Shown here piece by piece: positions 1-9,347 of a DNA stretch of 64,000 nucleotides. Position 1 is the first letter of the stretch; each line of letters starts with the position of its first letter. The translations under genes were made by a program, and so were the position numbers. The stretch spans positions 2,790,001-2,854,000 of the forward strand of contig OY759214.1 in NCBI GenBank assembly GCA_963662175.1, read 5' to 3'. This DNA comes from Aradus depressus (lineage: Eukaryota; Arthropoda; Insecta; Hemiptera; Aradidae). The notes beneath the pieces were generated by a model, which made no database searches, was not told the origin of the DNA, and worked only from the letters and a program-made list of their open reading frames with translations.

Positions 1-355
1 CGTTAAATTTGTGGAACAATTTTTCCACAATTTTCTTCCAAAAAAAAATAATAATAATAAATAAAAAGGAAATTCCTCTCTGACTAGCCTTGAAGAGTTC
101 TTTTCTTCTGGTAGATAGAGGAAGGCATGCCGGAGAGAGCGTGTTCGTACTCCCTATTACCATATCATATCTTCCCTAGCCTAGGAAAACTATATTGTAA
201 TGTTTTCTGTAGAGAAGTGTAATTAGGTCACTCACTGAAGGGTTCCGTAGTCGAATATTGATTTAGTGTATTATGTAATACACACTTAGTAATTATAATG
301 TTCTGATATACCGGGTGTCTAACCTGTCCCCCTTCATTTTGATATTCTCAAACAA

Positions 356-419
356 AAGATACTAATCACTTTCAATATATTTATACGCAAAATTTTTCCT
401 TTTTGAGATACCTTTTCCA
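356..419 (+). repeat. direct repeat, copy 1
   Basis: This segment matches 1075-1138 over about 64 bp with a few substitutions; the shared part begins ATACTAATCACTTTCAATA. The copies are about 720 bp apart in the same orientation. They could be ends of an old element or two copies of a short dispersed repeat. The sequence between them holds nothing I recognise. Confidence 0.6.
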
Positions 420-1074
420 AAAACCCTATAACAGGTAAATGCGAACTTGTGGTATAGATTTTAGTGAAAATTGAAGAAATGAAATTAAAAGAACAATAAA
501 TACAATTTAAAAATATGTACATATGTTATAATTATAATAAAACAAAAAATAAATAAATAAAAATTCGACCCTGTAGCTCAACTTCGACCCCGGATCTAAA
601 GTGCAGATGAGTATCCGGAGACCATGAAGTGAAATGAGCTCTTTTCGTGTTCAATTTTGCGAAATCTTGTGGTCTTCAGTTGCAAATTGTCTCTCGTATA
701 TTTTAGATGTTCCAAGTACCTGCACAGCCATTTGAACTATTACATACTGATTTTATAAACTACGGACGTAGCTACAAAAGCATAAGAAAATGCGAAATGC
801 ACCATTTAAAATATCTATTGCCACCATGTTTTTCTGAAGTACCCTTTTTTTTCCTTGCTGAGTGTTACCATTAGAATAATATTTCATTAAATAGACGAAT
901 TTCGAGGACTCATGTTACAACAACAATTGTGCCATCTAAGAAAAAAAAATATTCTGAAGTGGCAAAAACTTTGTAGGCACATAGATTTCATATGTTTGAT
1001 GAACATACCTAATATTGTCATTTTCAATTCAATTATAAACGAAAAAATGACACGAAGATTTTTTCCATAAGCAA

Positions 1075-1138
1075 AATATACTAATCACTTTCAATATATT
1101 TATATTCAAAATTTTCCTTTTTGAGATATCTTTTACAT
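1075..1138 (+). repeat. direct repeat, copy 2
   Basis: Second member of the pair starting at 356. It has the same order of motifs and ends in a T-rich TTTTTGAGATA stretch. Confidence 0.6.
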
Positions 1139-1225
1139 ATATAAGGATAGACTCAAACCAGCACATTTAATGGTAACTGGCTCTGATCATAGTGACACGT
1201 TCAATGAGGGTACGGCACGGAAAAA

Positions 1226-1429
1226 TTGCAACCAAAGACATGCACAGCAAAGATTCCTGGAATAACCCCTGCCGAGCCTCAACAACAAAAGTCGTCCCGC
1301 AGTGGCAGAATTGCCCATTTCTCACTACGTTTTCTTGACGAACTACAGGCAAGAGAGCAACGTTACAGAAGAGAAATGAGATATGTTTCGTGGAAAGTGA
1401 TACGAATACGTTTTTTTTCTAATTTCTGA
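1226..1429 (+). CDS. unrecognised short ORF, possibly the end of an LTR-element polyprotein
   Basis: A 67-residue open frame rich in Arg, Gln and Ser ends at 1429. I recognise no domain. It lies about 120 bp before a segment that looks like the start of an LTR (purine-rich GAGGAAGGAG, then TGTAGCG), so it could be the tail of a retroelement polyprotein. That is inference from position only. It may equally be a chance ORF. Confidence 0.2.
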   Translation: MQPKTCTAKIPGITPAEPQQQKSSRSGRIAHFSLRFLDELQAREQRYRREMRYVSWKVIRIRFFSNF

Positions 1430-1550
1430 ACATTTTATGTTATATACTATGTGTACTATGTTTTATGTTTTGTACAACATTTTTTTTTTCTTTCTTTACC
1501 GTAAATGTTTCTGTCAGGTTGTCTTGTGTCGTTACTTAGTAACTGAGGAA

Positions 1551-1910
1551 GGAGTAATGTAGCGACCTATGTATCGGAGGATCCAAGGAGTAATGTAGCG
1601 ACCTATATATCGGAGGATCCAAGGAGTAATGTAGCAACCTATGTATCGGAGTATCCAAGGATTAATGTAGCGACCTATGTATCGGAGGATCCAAAGAGTA
1701 TTGTGGCGACCTATGTATCGGAGGATCCAAGGAGTAATGTAGCAACCTATGTATCGGAGGATCCAAGGAGTAATGTAGCAACCTATGTATCGGAGGATCC
1801 AAGGAGTAATGTAGCAACCTATGTATCGGAGGATTCAAGGATTAATGTAGCGACCTATGTATCGGAGGATCCAAGGAGTAATGTAGCGACCTATGTATCG
1901 GAGGATCCAA
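1551..1910 (+). repeat. 36-bp minisatellite, 10 units
   Basis: Ten units of exactly 36 bp begin at 1551, 1587, 1623, 1659, 1695, 1731, 1767, 1803, 1839 and 1875. Units differ by single substitutions (for example ggatta for ggagta at 1659 and 1839). Because 36 is a multiple of three, one frame stays open and reads a 12-residue repeat (ATYVSEDPRSNV), but there is no sign that it is translated. Each unit contains the purine tract plus the TGTAGCG LTR start. Confidence 0.9.
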
Positions 1911-2093
1911 CATGCACTTAGGAACTCACAGCTTCCATTTGCGGCCGACAGGTGCACCCTAGTCACCCTGGGACAGTCCTCAAGAGATCGTTGTCTAGAG
2001 AGTGTATTCTAGTAAATGTGATTTCCCCAAATAAATGTGCTTGATATTATGTATTGTTGGTGTTGGATATTAGTTATTAATATAAACCCAACA
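1557..2093 (+). mobile_element. LTR-like segment (solo or 3' LTR)
   Basis: The segment begins TGTAGCGACC directly after a purine tract and ends ...AACCCAACA, so it has TG...CA termini. A likely polyadenylation signal (AATAAA in CCCAAATAAATGTGC, near 2029) lies about 60 bp before the end, as in an LTR R region. Its first third is occupied by ten 36-bp tandem units. No matching second LTR occurs in the window, so this is a solo LTR or the end of an element degraded upstream. Confidence 0.4.
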
Positions 2094-2114
2094 TATATAT
2101 ATATATATATATAC

Positions 2115-2190
2115 TTTGGTCGCATGGTCTCAGCTTGGTTTGCGGGTTCGAATCCGCTCTGGGAGTGTTTTATTTCGTAGATAGAACTCC
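2115..2190 (+). mobile_element. tRNA-like SINE fragment
   Basis: GGTCGCATGG at 2118 followed by a perfect B-box-like GGGTTCGAATCC at 2143-2154 resembles a tRNA-derived SINE head. The surroundings are (TA)n and do not fold into a full tRNA, so I do not call a tRNA gene. It differs from the GGCGCCGG-headed SINE family found elsewhere in the window. Confidence 0.45.
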
Positions 2191-2296
2191 CTCCCGGTGC
2201 CATATATGTTGTAAATTACTAGATAACACCTTTATAAGAGACATGGCCCATACGCATCATACATAAGGCCCAAAAAATAAATATATATAGTTTTTG

Positions 2297-2301
2297 TTAT
2301 A

Positions 2302-2354
<53 letters not shown>
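2297..2354. repeat. (TA)n microsatellite
   Basis: Uninterrupted TA dinucleotides with one early TG interruption. A shorter TA run lies at 2093-2113. Confidence 0.9.
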
Positions 2355-2359
<5 letters not shown>

Positions 2360-2962
2360 GAGCGATCTACCGCCTAGCTATGAATTTGAAATTGAGAAAG
2401 AGAGGTTACTTGTTCAAAGGTAGATCTGATTTTGACAGAAACCCGAAGAACATTGAAACTTCTTTACCTTGGGGCATATTGACATTTGACTAGATACCGC
2501 TTACGATCATGACCTAATCAAAAATCTTTTTAATTAAATTTTTTTTATTTTATTTTATTCTTTTTTTTTTTTATTTTTTTTTTTTATATTTTATATATTT
2601 TTTTTATTTTTATTTTTTTGTTTTATCTCTTTTATTGTATGCTTTCTGTTTATTCATTTACTATTGAATTATTACGTATTTTGTCTATTATTTTTGTATA
2701 TGTTTCCTATTGTTTTGTATTATTCATTTCTTTTTTTTCCTTCTTATTATGTTTTAAATATTTTGTACTACTTATTATTTCATCATGTCATCTTAGTCAT
2801 CACTTCTCCTTATTGTTATTGTTTATACAGATTGTAGAATAAATATAAAAAAATAAAAAAAATAAAAAATAAATAAAATTAAAAATTGTAAAAACAGCTA
2901 AAATACATTTTTCATATGAAATACAATTTTTCGCAAGTTTCTAGGTACATGGCGAAAACTGT
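2355..2962. other. T-rich low-complexity spacer
   Basis: Mostly T-rich or TTTTA low-complexity sequence between the (TA)n tract and the LINE target site. The 74-residue frame inside it is Phe/Leu/Ser-rich simply because of the T content. I see no gene. Confidence 0.6.
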
Positions 2963-2978
2963 CCTGAAATGTAGTTTT
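2963..2978. repeat. target-site duplication (left)
   Basis: The 16-bp sequence CCTGAAATGTAGTTTT is repeated exactly at 7534-7549. The two copies flank the minus-strand LINE on its 3' and 5' sides. Confidence 0.9.
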
Positions 2979-3195
2979 CAATTCAATCAATTCAATTCTT
3001 TATTAGCCTTTAAGAAATACATCTTTTAGGCTCAGGGTTCGGCCTGTTTATGATATATACATTATTCAGTTTAAAAAAAGTACAAATAAATGAAAATATA
3101 AAATAATAATAATAATAAAATACAAAGTAATATAGAACCTAACTGTTAATTAACAAATTAAAACAAAAATAAAAATGGTATTTTATTTGAAAACT

Positions 3196-6100
3196 TCAAT
3201 GTCCTCTAATTTTTAGCGCCCTTACTATGTATAGTATAATATTATTGAGGTTTTGGTTGTTTGCAATGTTGAAAAGGGTCTTGTGAGGTTGCGGGCTCTT
3301 TAGTGCTTCTACCAGGTACTTTTTTCTTAGTTGGCTGAAGGCTGGACACTCCATGAAGAAATGGTGGATGTCGTCCGGTCGGTCTTCGTTGCAGACACTA
3401 CAGCTGTCTTCCCTGTTGAAGAGGTAGGTCACTCCTCCCACCGTCACTCTAGCCAGGCTTTCTCTACACAGCCGTATCTGAGCCAACACTCTCGTCCTCT
3501 CGATATTTGTCCTCAGCTTTAAGTAGACGTTGTAACAGTAAATATCCTTGTATGTGAGGTTATAGTTAGATTCGAGATTGTGCTGAATGTCTCTATCGCG
3601 GCTCCTTTCTTCAAATCTACTCACAATCTTTTTCTTATGCCTGCTGATAAGATCAGGGTCCTGAGTATCCCATAACCATGAATAGCCTACAGAGGTTAGG
3701 ATATTCCGGAGTTGAGTCACCCAGTTGTAGGCCGGTAGGTCTGAAGGCTGCTTGCTCAGGAACAGGAGACGTTCGTAACACAGTCTAGGGTACCTGTCGG
3801 CCGGCATCTCCAGTATTTTGCTCCACCAGCCCACTGCTCTTCCGATTACGATGGCACTAAGATTGTAGCTGTTAGTCTCTACTCTCACGAAGCTGTTTGG
3901 AGTTGACTTTGGAAGCTTCAGTACTCTTTTGTAGTATCTTGTGAGCACCGTATCTAGTTTCTCCAGGTATTCTAAAGCCCATATTTCCGAGGAGTACAAC
4001 AGAGTGGCCAGTGTGACTGACTCCAGCAGTTTCTTCTTGGTGTCCCAACTGTCCGATCTTGCTGCCGCTAAAGTGTGGATGGTTACTCCTGTGGCTTTGT
4101 TCGCTTTGGAAATGTAGACGTCTGCAGTTTCGCTAAATTTTCCTGTTTTTGAAAAAGGAATTCCTAGGTAAGTTTGTTTTTTTACCACTTCTATTATGTT
4201 TCCTTGGTAGTAGAATGGTGTTTGAAGTTTTTGGTTAGGACTTCTATGAAAAATGAGAATTTTTGATTTCTGGGTGTTGAGTTCTAGTAAGTTTTCTTTC
4301 AGGTAAGTGCTGAGATAATTAAGTTTGTTCTGCAAATCTTTGGGAGTATCACTAAACATTACCAAATCGTCTGCATACATTAGGAATATAATGTCGTTTT
4401 TGCCATCGATATTTACTCCTCTGAAGCCATTTTCTTTAAATAATTTTTCTATGTCGAACAGGAACAAGTTAAATAGAGTGGGACTGATAGAATCTCCTTG
4501 CAGCACCCCTGTTTCTACCTTGATATTCTTTGTTTGACCTGAAGGTGTGGAAACTGTTACATTTGCATTATTGTAAAAACTTTGAAGCACTGCTATAAAC
4601 TTTTTACTCACTCCAATGGATGATAGTTTATTCCATAAGATGTGGCGGTTTAGGGAGTCAAAAGCTTTCTTTAAATCTATGAAAAAAGCATAAAGATACC
4701 TACTTTTTAAACGGATATTGTTATATATAATAGCTTGCAAACAGAAGATGTTATCGGAGCAGCCTCGGCCTGTTCTGAAACCTGATTGTGCTTCTGGTAG
4801 TAAGCCTTCTGTTTCTATCCAGGCTGAAAGTCTCTTGTTTTGTATCGAGGTGAAGATTTTCGGCATAGTATTAACTAAAGCTACAGTTCGATAGTTGTGT
4901 GGGTCGTCTGGGTCGCCTTTCTTATGGATGAGGAATGCTGCAAGTTGTGACCATTGACTCGGCACTCGTTCTTCCTCCATCACTCTGTTGAACAGGTTCA
5001 GCAGGTAGTGTTGCCATGCAGGGGTTAGGCACTTATAAACTTCATTCGGAATGCCGTCGGTCCCCGGTGCTTTTTGGTTTTTTGTACCCTGTATTGCTTC
5101 GGTAATCTCATTCATCGAGATAGGTGAGTCCAAATGCCGAAGTGTCGTGTTTGGCAGCGATGTTTCTGGTAGTATGCTTTTTGAGCTATATAAATCCGTG
5201 AAGTAATTTTCCCAGATTTTCAGACTTATTGTGGAGACTAAAGAGGGTCTAGGTTTGAATTTCTTGATGACTTTCCAGAAAGTTTGACTATTTTGAACGG
5301 CAGCGATATCATCGGATATCTGTCTGTAGTGTCTTGCTTTGGTTTCTTTAGCTAACCTCTTGTATTTCTTTTTACTTTCCAAGTATTTCTCAAGTAGTGT
5401 TAGAGTGGGCTTCTTTTTCCATCTGCAGTAGCTTCTTCTTGTTTCCTTCTTCACTGCACGGCACTCTTCGTTGAACCATTTATTTCTGTGATGACTCTTC
5501 TGTTTGGCTGGGATTTTCACTAATTTCAACATATCTGTAATGATGGCAGTGACATTTAAAGTACCAGTAAAATTATCGTATAATTTATCTAGCGATGTAT
5601 CGTTAAAATATATGTTTTGTGACATCTGCAGTAGATGATAAAAAAGTGGTGCCTTTGAGTCGTCCCATGTTATTTTTTCTTTGTAGTTTATTTTAATAGA
5701 ATTATTTGATGGTATTATATTATTTAAATTTAAAGTTAGTTGACAAATCAAATGATCCGATACTTCCACACACTGTAAAACTTTGAAGTCCTCAATTTTA
5801 TCTAACAAGGAAGAGCTGACCCAGATCAAGTCTATCACGGAGCAGCCCTGGCTGCTGATAAAGGTGTGTTCTGCGGGATAGTCGCTCCTGCTCCTTCCAT
5901 TAACTACAAACAGTCCCTCACTTTCCATAACATCTACCAAACGTTTTCCCCTTAGGTTGACATCTGTGTCAGAAGACTGTCTCTTTGCAGTCAACTTCGA
6001 GTCCTGAAAGAAACTTTTTTCAAACTGGTTCAGGTTGGCGATTTTTGCATTGAAATCCCCCGCCACCACTAAGGGAATGTCTGGATCCCTGCTCTTCATT

Positions 6101-6405
6101 TCTTCAATCAATTCTTCAAGTTTGTTAATACACTCTTCATGTTCTAGTTTTGGGGAAAGATAAACAAACCCAAAAATACATTTAAAGTTTTGACTTTTAA
6201 TTTTAACAAATACAAAGTCTTTATTGTTTATCAGAACAGTGGGCTCTTCTAAATCTTTGTTTACCAATATTATAATTCCTCCGGAGGGTCTTCCTTGTTT
6301 TTTGTTTTTAGTTGCATAACTTTCAATAAGCCAGTAATTATCAAAACCTTTTGGCCGGTCCCTGTCACTTAATCTCCAGGTTTCAGTGAATCCTAGAATA
6401 CACAT
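3196..6405 (-). CDS. LINE ORF2: AP-like endonuclease, reverse transcriptase, Cys/His C-terminus
   Basis: From the first ATG the protein is 1069 residues. It would nick target DNA and copy the element RNA by target-primed reverse transcription. Visible motifs: endonuclease signature AGDFNAKI near residue 117 and SDHL near 220; RT palm motifs FIDLKKAFD near 578, GVLQGDSISP, and the catalytic YADD near 678; a CSVC...H...C finger near 1002. The reading frame continues upstream of this ATG to about 6515 and encodes the conserved endonuclease start LNIGLWNVHGFNN. The true product therefore begins upstream, within or next to the ORF1 stop. I found no in-frame ATG there, so reinitiation or frameshifting is likely. 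No internal stop or frameshift is seen. Confidence 0.93.
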   Translation of the reverse strand: MCILGFTETWRLSDRDRPKGFDNYWLIESYATKNKKQGRPSGGIIILVNKDLEEPTVLINNKDFVFVKIKSQNFKCIFGFVYLSPKLEHEECINKLEELIEEMKSRDPDIPLVVAGDFNAKIANLNQFEKSFFQDSKLTAKRQSSDTDVNLRGKRLVDVMESEGLFVVNGRSRSDYPAEHTFISSQGCSVIDLIWVSSSLLDKIEDFKVLQCVEVSDHLICQLTLNLNNIIPSNNSIKINYKEKITWDDSKAPLFYHLLQMSQNIYFNDTSLDKLYDNFTGTLNVTAIITDMLKLVKIPAKQKSHHRNKWFNEECRAVKKETRRSYCRWKKKPTLTLLEKYLESKKKYKRLAKETKARHYRQISDDIAAVQNSQTFWKVIKKFKPRPSLVSTISLKIWENYFTDLYSSKSILPETSLPNTTLRHLDSPISMNEITEAIQGTKNQKAPGTDGIPNEVYKCLTPAWQHYLLNLFNRVMEEERVPSQWSQLAAFLIHKKGDPDDPHNYRTVALVNTMPKIFTSIQNKRLSAWIETEGLLPEAQSGFRTGRGCSDNIFCLQAIIYNNIRLKSRYLYAFFIDLKKAFDSLNRHILWNKLSSIGVSKKFIAVLQSFYNNANVTVSTPSGQTKNIKVETGVLQGDSISPTLFNLFLFDIEKLFKENGFRGVNIDGKNDIIFLMYADDLVMFSDTPKDLQNKLNYLSTYLKENLLELNTQKSKILIFHRSPNQKLQTPFYYQGNIIEVVKKQTYLGIPFSKTGKFSETADVYISKANKATGVTIHTLAAARSDSWDTKKKLLESVTLATLLYSSEIWALEYLEKLDTVLTRYYKRVLKLPKSTPNSFVRVETNSYNLSAIVIGRAVGWWSKILEMPADRYPRLCYERLLFLSKQPSDLPAYNWVTQLRNILTSVGYSWLWDTQDPDLISRHKKKIVSRFEERSRDRDIQHNLESNYNLTYKDIYCYNVYLKLRTNIERTRVLAQIRLCRESLARVTVGGVTYLFNREDSCSVCNEDRPDDIHHFFMECPAFSQLRKKYLVEALKSPQPHKTLFNIANNQNLNNIILYIVRALKIRGH

Positions 6406-6508
6406 TTGTGTTAATATCCTGTGTTGTTCCGTGTCTAAATTCTCAATGTTGTTGAATCCGTGAACGTTCCAAAGACCTATATTCAGTTGTGATGTGTTGC
6501 ATAATTGT

Positions 6509-7300
6509 TCATTGTTTTTCTGATTGTGTGGATGATGTTGAGGCGGTTTTGGGACGAAAAAAATCAGGTGAGGAATTTTTTGTATTTCTTTTTCGTTTTT
6601 TCTTAAGTTTTTGTTCCACTTCTATCGGGGAGTGTTCTGTGTTTTTGATCACTTGAGAATGGTTGGTGTCACTCAGTTGGTAAAGACTCATTACTGCTTC
6701 ATGCTGGTAATATTTTCCGTCTATTAACAATCCATCTCCTCGTAATTTAGCTGTAATCCCTTTACCTTTAAGATTTTTTTGTATTGGAAATAATTGTTTA
6801 CGTTTTTCTAAAGTACATCTATCACAATCATAATTTATAAATATTTTTGATCCTTTCAGTTTTGGGGAGGAACGTAAAATTTTAATTTTATTCTTGAATG
6901 ATAATAATGAAATCAAGATAGGTCTACATTTTTGTGAATGCCTTCCTATTCTTTTCACAAAATTAATATCATTTTCACTCAGCTTAATATCCAAATTATC
7001 TTCAAAAAACTTTAGTATCAATGCTTCTAAAATATTGGCATCTTCATCGGATTTTTCTTCTATACCAAATACTATTAAATTGTTTTTACGGCTCATATTT
7101 TCTATTTTTTGTGCTTGGTTATCAATTCTGTTTTTTAATGCTTTATTTTCATTTTCTAGTTTTTTAATTTGAGAGTTCTGTTCACTAATAATTGATTTTA
7201 AGTTTAAGTTGATTAATTCTTTGTGGATTGCCTCTTTTATTTCGTTTTTTATATCACTTTTAAATTCAGAAAACAATTCTCTTAATTTTTCCAACTCCAT
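6509..7300 (-). CDS. LINE ORF1: coiled-coil RNA-binding-type protein
   Basis: The 263-residue frame starts at the ATG at 7300 (MELEKLRELFSEF). A longer reading to 7366 would need a TTG start. Residues 1-75 are a Lys/Glu/Leu heptad-rich coiled coil, followed by NNLIVFGIEE and a basic segment with VKRIGR and RPILISL. These are typical of ORF1 chaperone proteins of insect LINEs, which bind element RNA as multimers. The ORF ends in TGA at 6509-6511. The ORF2 frame is +1 relative to it and is already open across the last ~100 nt, so the two ORFs overlap. Confidence 0.85.
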   Translation of the reverse strand: MELEKLRELFSEFKSDIKNEIKEAIHKELINLNLKSIISEQNSQIKKLENENKALKNRIDNQAQKIENMSRKNNLIVFGIEEKSDEDANILEALILKFFEDNLDIKLSENDINFVKRIGRHSQKCRPILISLLSFKNKIKILRSSPKLKGSKIFINYDCDRCTLEKRKQLFPIQKNLKGKGITAKLRGDGLLIDGKYYQHEAVMSLYQLSDTNHSQVIKNTEHSPIEVEQKLKKKRKRNTKNSSPDFFRPKTASTSSTQSEKQ

Positions 7301-7533
7301 TTTGAATGCAGTTAGTGTGTGAGGTTGGGTCAGGTTAGTAGTATATATAATAAATCTACTTCTCAATCGGAATCAAATGCAGCCGTCTCAGTTAAGTGTG
7401 TGTCCGCCAGGTGTAACACTTCCTTCTGTGGGTAATTTTAATCCAAATTTATAAAATTGTGCACTAAAATAAAGTAATTTGAGGAACACGATGTAAGAAT
7501 GACTTCACTAGATACGCGCAGGCGCAGAACCCC

Positions 7534-7549
7534 CCTGAAATGTAGTTTT
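7534..7549. repeat. target-site duplication (right)
   Basis: Exact 16-bp copy of 2963-2978. It marks the 5' boundary of the minus-strand LINE. Confidence 0.9.
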
Positions 7550-7748
7550 GAAACATGTATATTTAGACATTTCCTTGATTTTCCCGAAAACGTACCTTAT
7601 TAATTTTCGTGTTAATCAATACGAGAAAAGATAAAGCGCCTGAAACAATGAAAAACAAATTTCCGTAGGAAACATTTCAAGAGAGAGAGATTGTAGTTTT
7701 AGGGCGAAAAACTGCCATGGTTATCATCGCCCGAGGAAACATTTCAAA

Positions 7749-8088
7749 GGTTAGGTTTTATGACTCATGCCCGGGCTTTAACTACGAGGTCATATCGCCT
7801 ACTACCAGAGCGCTCTTTCGTCACTCTGGTGGACATGAGCCCAACTCTACTGTGGGAGTCCTAAATTTTGCCTACCCTAAATTTTTATTCATCTAGGGTA
7901 GGGGTCTTTAACGAGTACCTGACATCGTACAGGCTCGGGACCATCGCTTAACATCCCATCCGAAGGACGGCGTGCTTAAGTTTATTTTACCTCCCAGATA
8001 AAATAAACTAAGGGCCTCGGTCCGACTACGAACCCACGACCTTGAGCTCAGAAGTCAAGCACGCATACCACTGAGCTACCGGCGCCCT
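7749..8088 (-). mobile_element. tRNA-derived SINE, full length (copy 1)
   Basis: About 340 bp on the minus strand, flanked by perfect 17-bp duplications CGAGGAAACATTTCAAA at 7732-7748 and 8089-8105. The head GGGCGCCGGTAGCTCAGTGG is an A-box-like Pol III promoter, with a B-box-like GTGGGTTCG about 35 bp on. The body carries a short hairpin (TTTATTTTATC / GGTAAAATAAA) and conserved blocks shared with all other copies. The 3' end is GAGTCATAAAACCTAACC. It is the best reference copy of the family here. Confidence 0.9.
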
Positions 8089-8167
8089 CGAGGAAACATT
8101 TCAAAATAATGTTTAAATTGTATTGCTTAGCAACGAATTATAAAATTGTTTTTTTATTATTGATAAT

Positions 8168-8490
8168 GAGGGCGCCGGTAGCTCAGTGGTATGCGTGCTG
8201 AGCTCAAGTTAGCGTGTTCGAAACCCGGCCATGGCCTTTAGTTTATTTTATCTAGGAGGTAAAATAAACTTGAGCACACCGTACTTCGGAAGGAATGATA
8301 AGGGTGGTCCCGAGCCTGTACGATGTCAGCTACTCGTTAAAGATCCATGAATAAAAATGTAGAGTAAGCAAAATTTAGAACTCCCATAGTAGAGTCGGGC
8401 TCATGTCCACCAGAGTAACGGAAGAGCTCTCTGGTAGTAGGCGATATGACCTTATAGTTAAAACCCGGGCATGAGTCATAATAACTAACA
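8168..8490 (+). mobile_element. tRNA-derived SINE (copy 2)
   Basis: Same family on the plus strand, starting GAGGGCGCCGGTAGCTCAGT. Part of the head is deleted: TGCTGAGCTCAAG lacks the GACTTC seen in copy 1. It ends CATGAGTCATAATAACTAACA. Imperfect flanking repeats attattgata (8156-8165) and attattggta (8491-8500) may be its target-site duplication. It lies only 63 bp from the next-door opposite-strand copy's duplication. Confidence 0.85.
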
Positions 8491-8703
8491 ATTATTGGTA
8501 GTTTTTATGAACAATTATAAAAATTTCTCTTCCCCTCCACCTTCTCAAAATTATTTCAAACTGTCATTACTCATACTTAATTATACAATTAATCATGTTT
8601 CATATATTCTGAAAGGAGAGGAGAAAGAGTGATTGGTATAAGAAAGTCCTGTTACGGCTACATCACATATTTTTATTTTTATAATTATTATTACTAATTT
8701 TGA

Positions 8704-8790
8704 GTGACGAAAGAGCACTCTGGTAGTAGGCGATATGACCTCGTAGTTAAAGCCAGGGCCTGAGTCATAAAACCTAACCTAACCTAACCT
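8704..8790 (+). mobile_element. tRNA-derived SINE 3' end (copy 3) with (AACCT)4 tail
   Basis: 5'-truncated copy that begins in TGACGAAAGAGC and ends in four perfect AACCT units at 8771-8790. The tail is the complement of the (TTAGG)n arthropod telomere repeat in permuted form. Other copies end in AACTAACT-like tails. Confidence 0.8.
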
Positions 8791-9298
8791 TTTTCTCATA
8801 TGTGTTTGTATTCTAACATTTAATTTCTGTTTATTTTTAAATAATTTTTTTTTTCTATATAAACACCCAAGTTGTAATGTGTCTTTATTACGTTACTTTG
8901 CCTATGAGCAAAGTAAGAATATAAGAAAGTAAGGCTGTTTAATAGAAAGTGTGGAAAGAAATAAGGTTGTGCGGTTTGTTTTCCGTTAGGACTGAGTTTG
9001 TCTAACTGTGACAGGGTCTGTGTCAAGGGGTGTCCTGTCTGTCTGTCATGTAAGGACATTAACCGCCATGACAAAAGGGACGTTTCTCTGGTTCACCTCA
9101 GTTGGCTGACACTCCCTGAACATGTGTGTCAAGGCGAGATGTGTCTTGGATACGGCCAAACACTGCCAAGATCTGTTCCAAGGATGAAGAGATGCACTCA
9201 CTGATTTGTGGAAGGAAACATTAGCGTTCATGGTAAGTGTGATGGCTCAACTACCGTGTCGCTCCTTTTTCTCAGGGTGAGTTCTTAAAGTGAACCGG
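8791..9298. other. no gene seen
   Basis: AT-rich, with overlapping short ORFs of 61-84 residues on both strands around 8998-9231. None has a recognisable domain. Confidence 0.4.
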
Positions 9299-9338
9299 AT
9301 TGATCCGGCGCACTCACCTCATTCTCTTGTATATATAT
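9299..9338. repeat. inverted repeat, left arm
   Basis: The arm runs from ATTGATCCGGCGCACTCACC to CTCTTGTATATATA. It is the reverse complement of 14369-14407. The LTR retrotransposon lies between the arms in what was a (TA)n spacer. Confidence 0.85.
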
Positions 9339-9347
9339 ATAATATAT

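Larger units (their letters stand above)
1..1140. other. AT-rich non-coding stretch
   Basis: I see no coding region, RNA gene or named element here. The stretch is AT-rich with short homopolymers. Its only structure is a pair of ~64-bp direct repeats listed separately. Confidence 0.5.
2979..7533 (-). mobile_element. full-length non-LTR retrotransposon (LINE), two ORFs
   Basis: The 4.55-kb element lies on the minus strand between perfect 16-bp target-site duplications, so both ends are defined and the 5' end does not look truncated. The order is 5' UTR (about 7301-7533), ORF1 coiled-coil protein, ORF2 endonuclease/RT, 3' UTR. It ends not in poly(A) but in a short simple-repeat tail after an AATAAA-like signal (TTGAATTGATTGAATTG, minus strand). 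That tail and the ORF1 type suggest a CR1/L2/RTE-like group, but clade placement needs an RT tree. Both ORFs lack internal stops, so the insertion is probably young. Confidence 0.9.

Noticed and set aside
1703..1921. 12-residue repeat protein from the 36-bp array
   Set aside because: The open frame follows from the 36-bp period and the absence of stops in one unit; it lies in an LTR-like segment.
2618..2842. Membrane protein from a Phe/Leu-rich 74-residue ORF
   Set aside because: It is a translation of T-rich low-complexity DNA.
8168..8240. tRNA gene at GGCGCCGGTAGCTCAGTGG
   Set aside because: It is the head of a SINE present in several copies; acceptor and anticodon stems are not complete.
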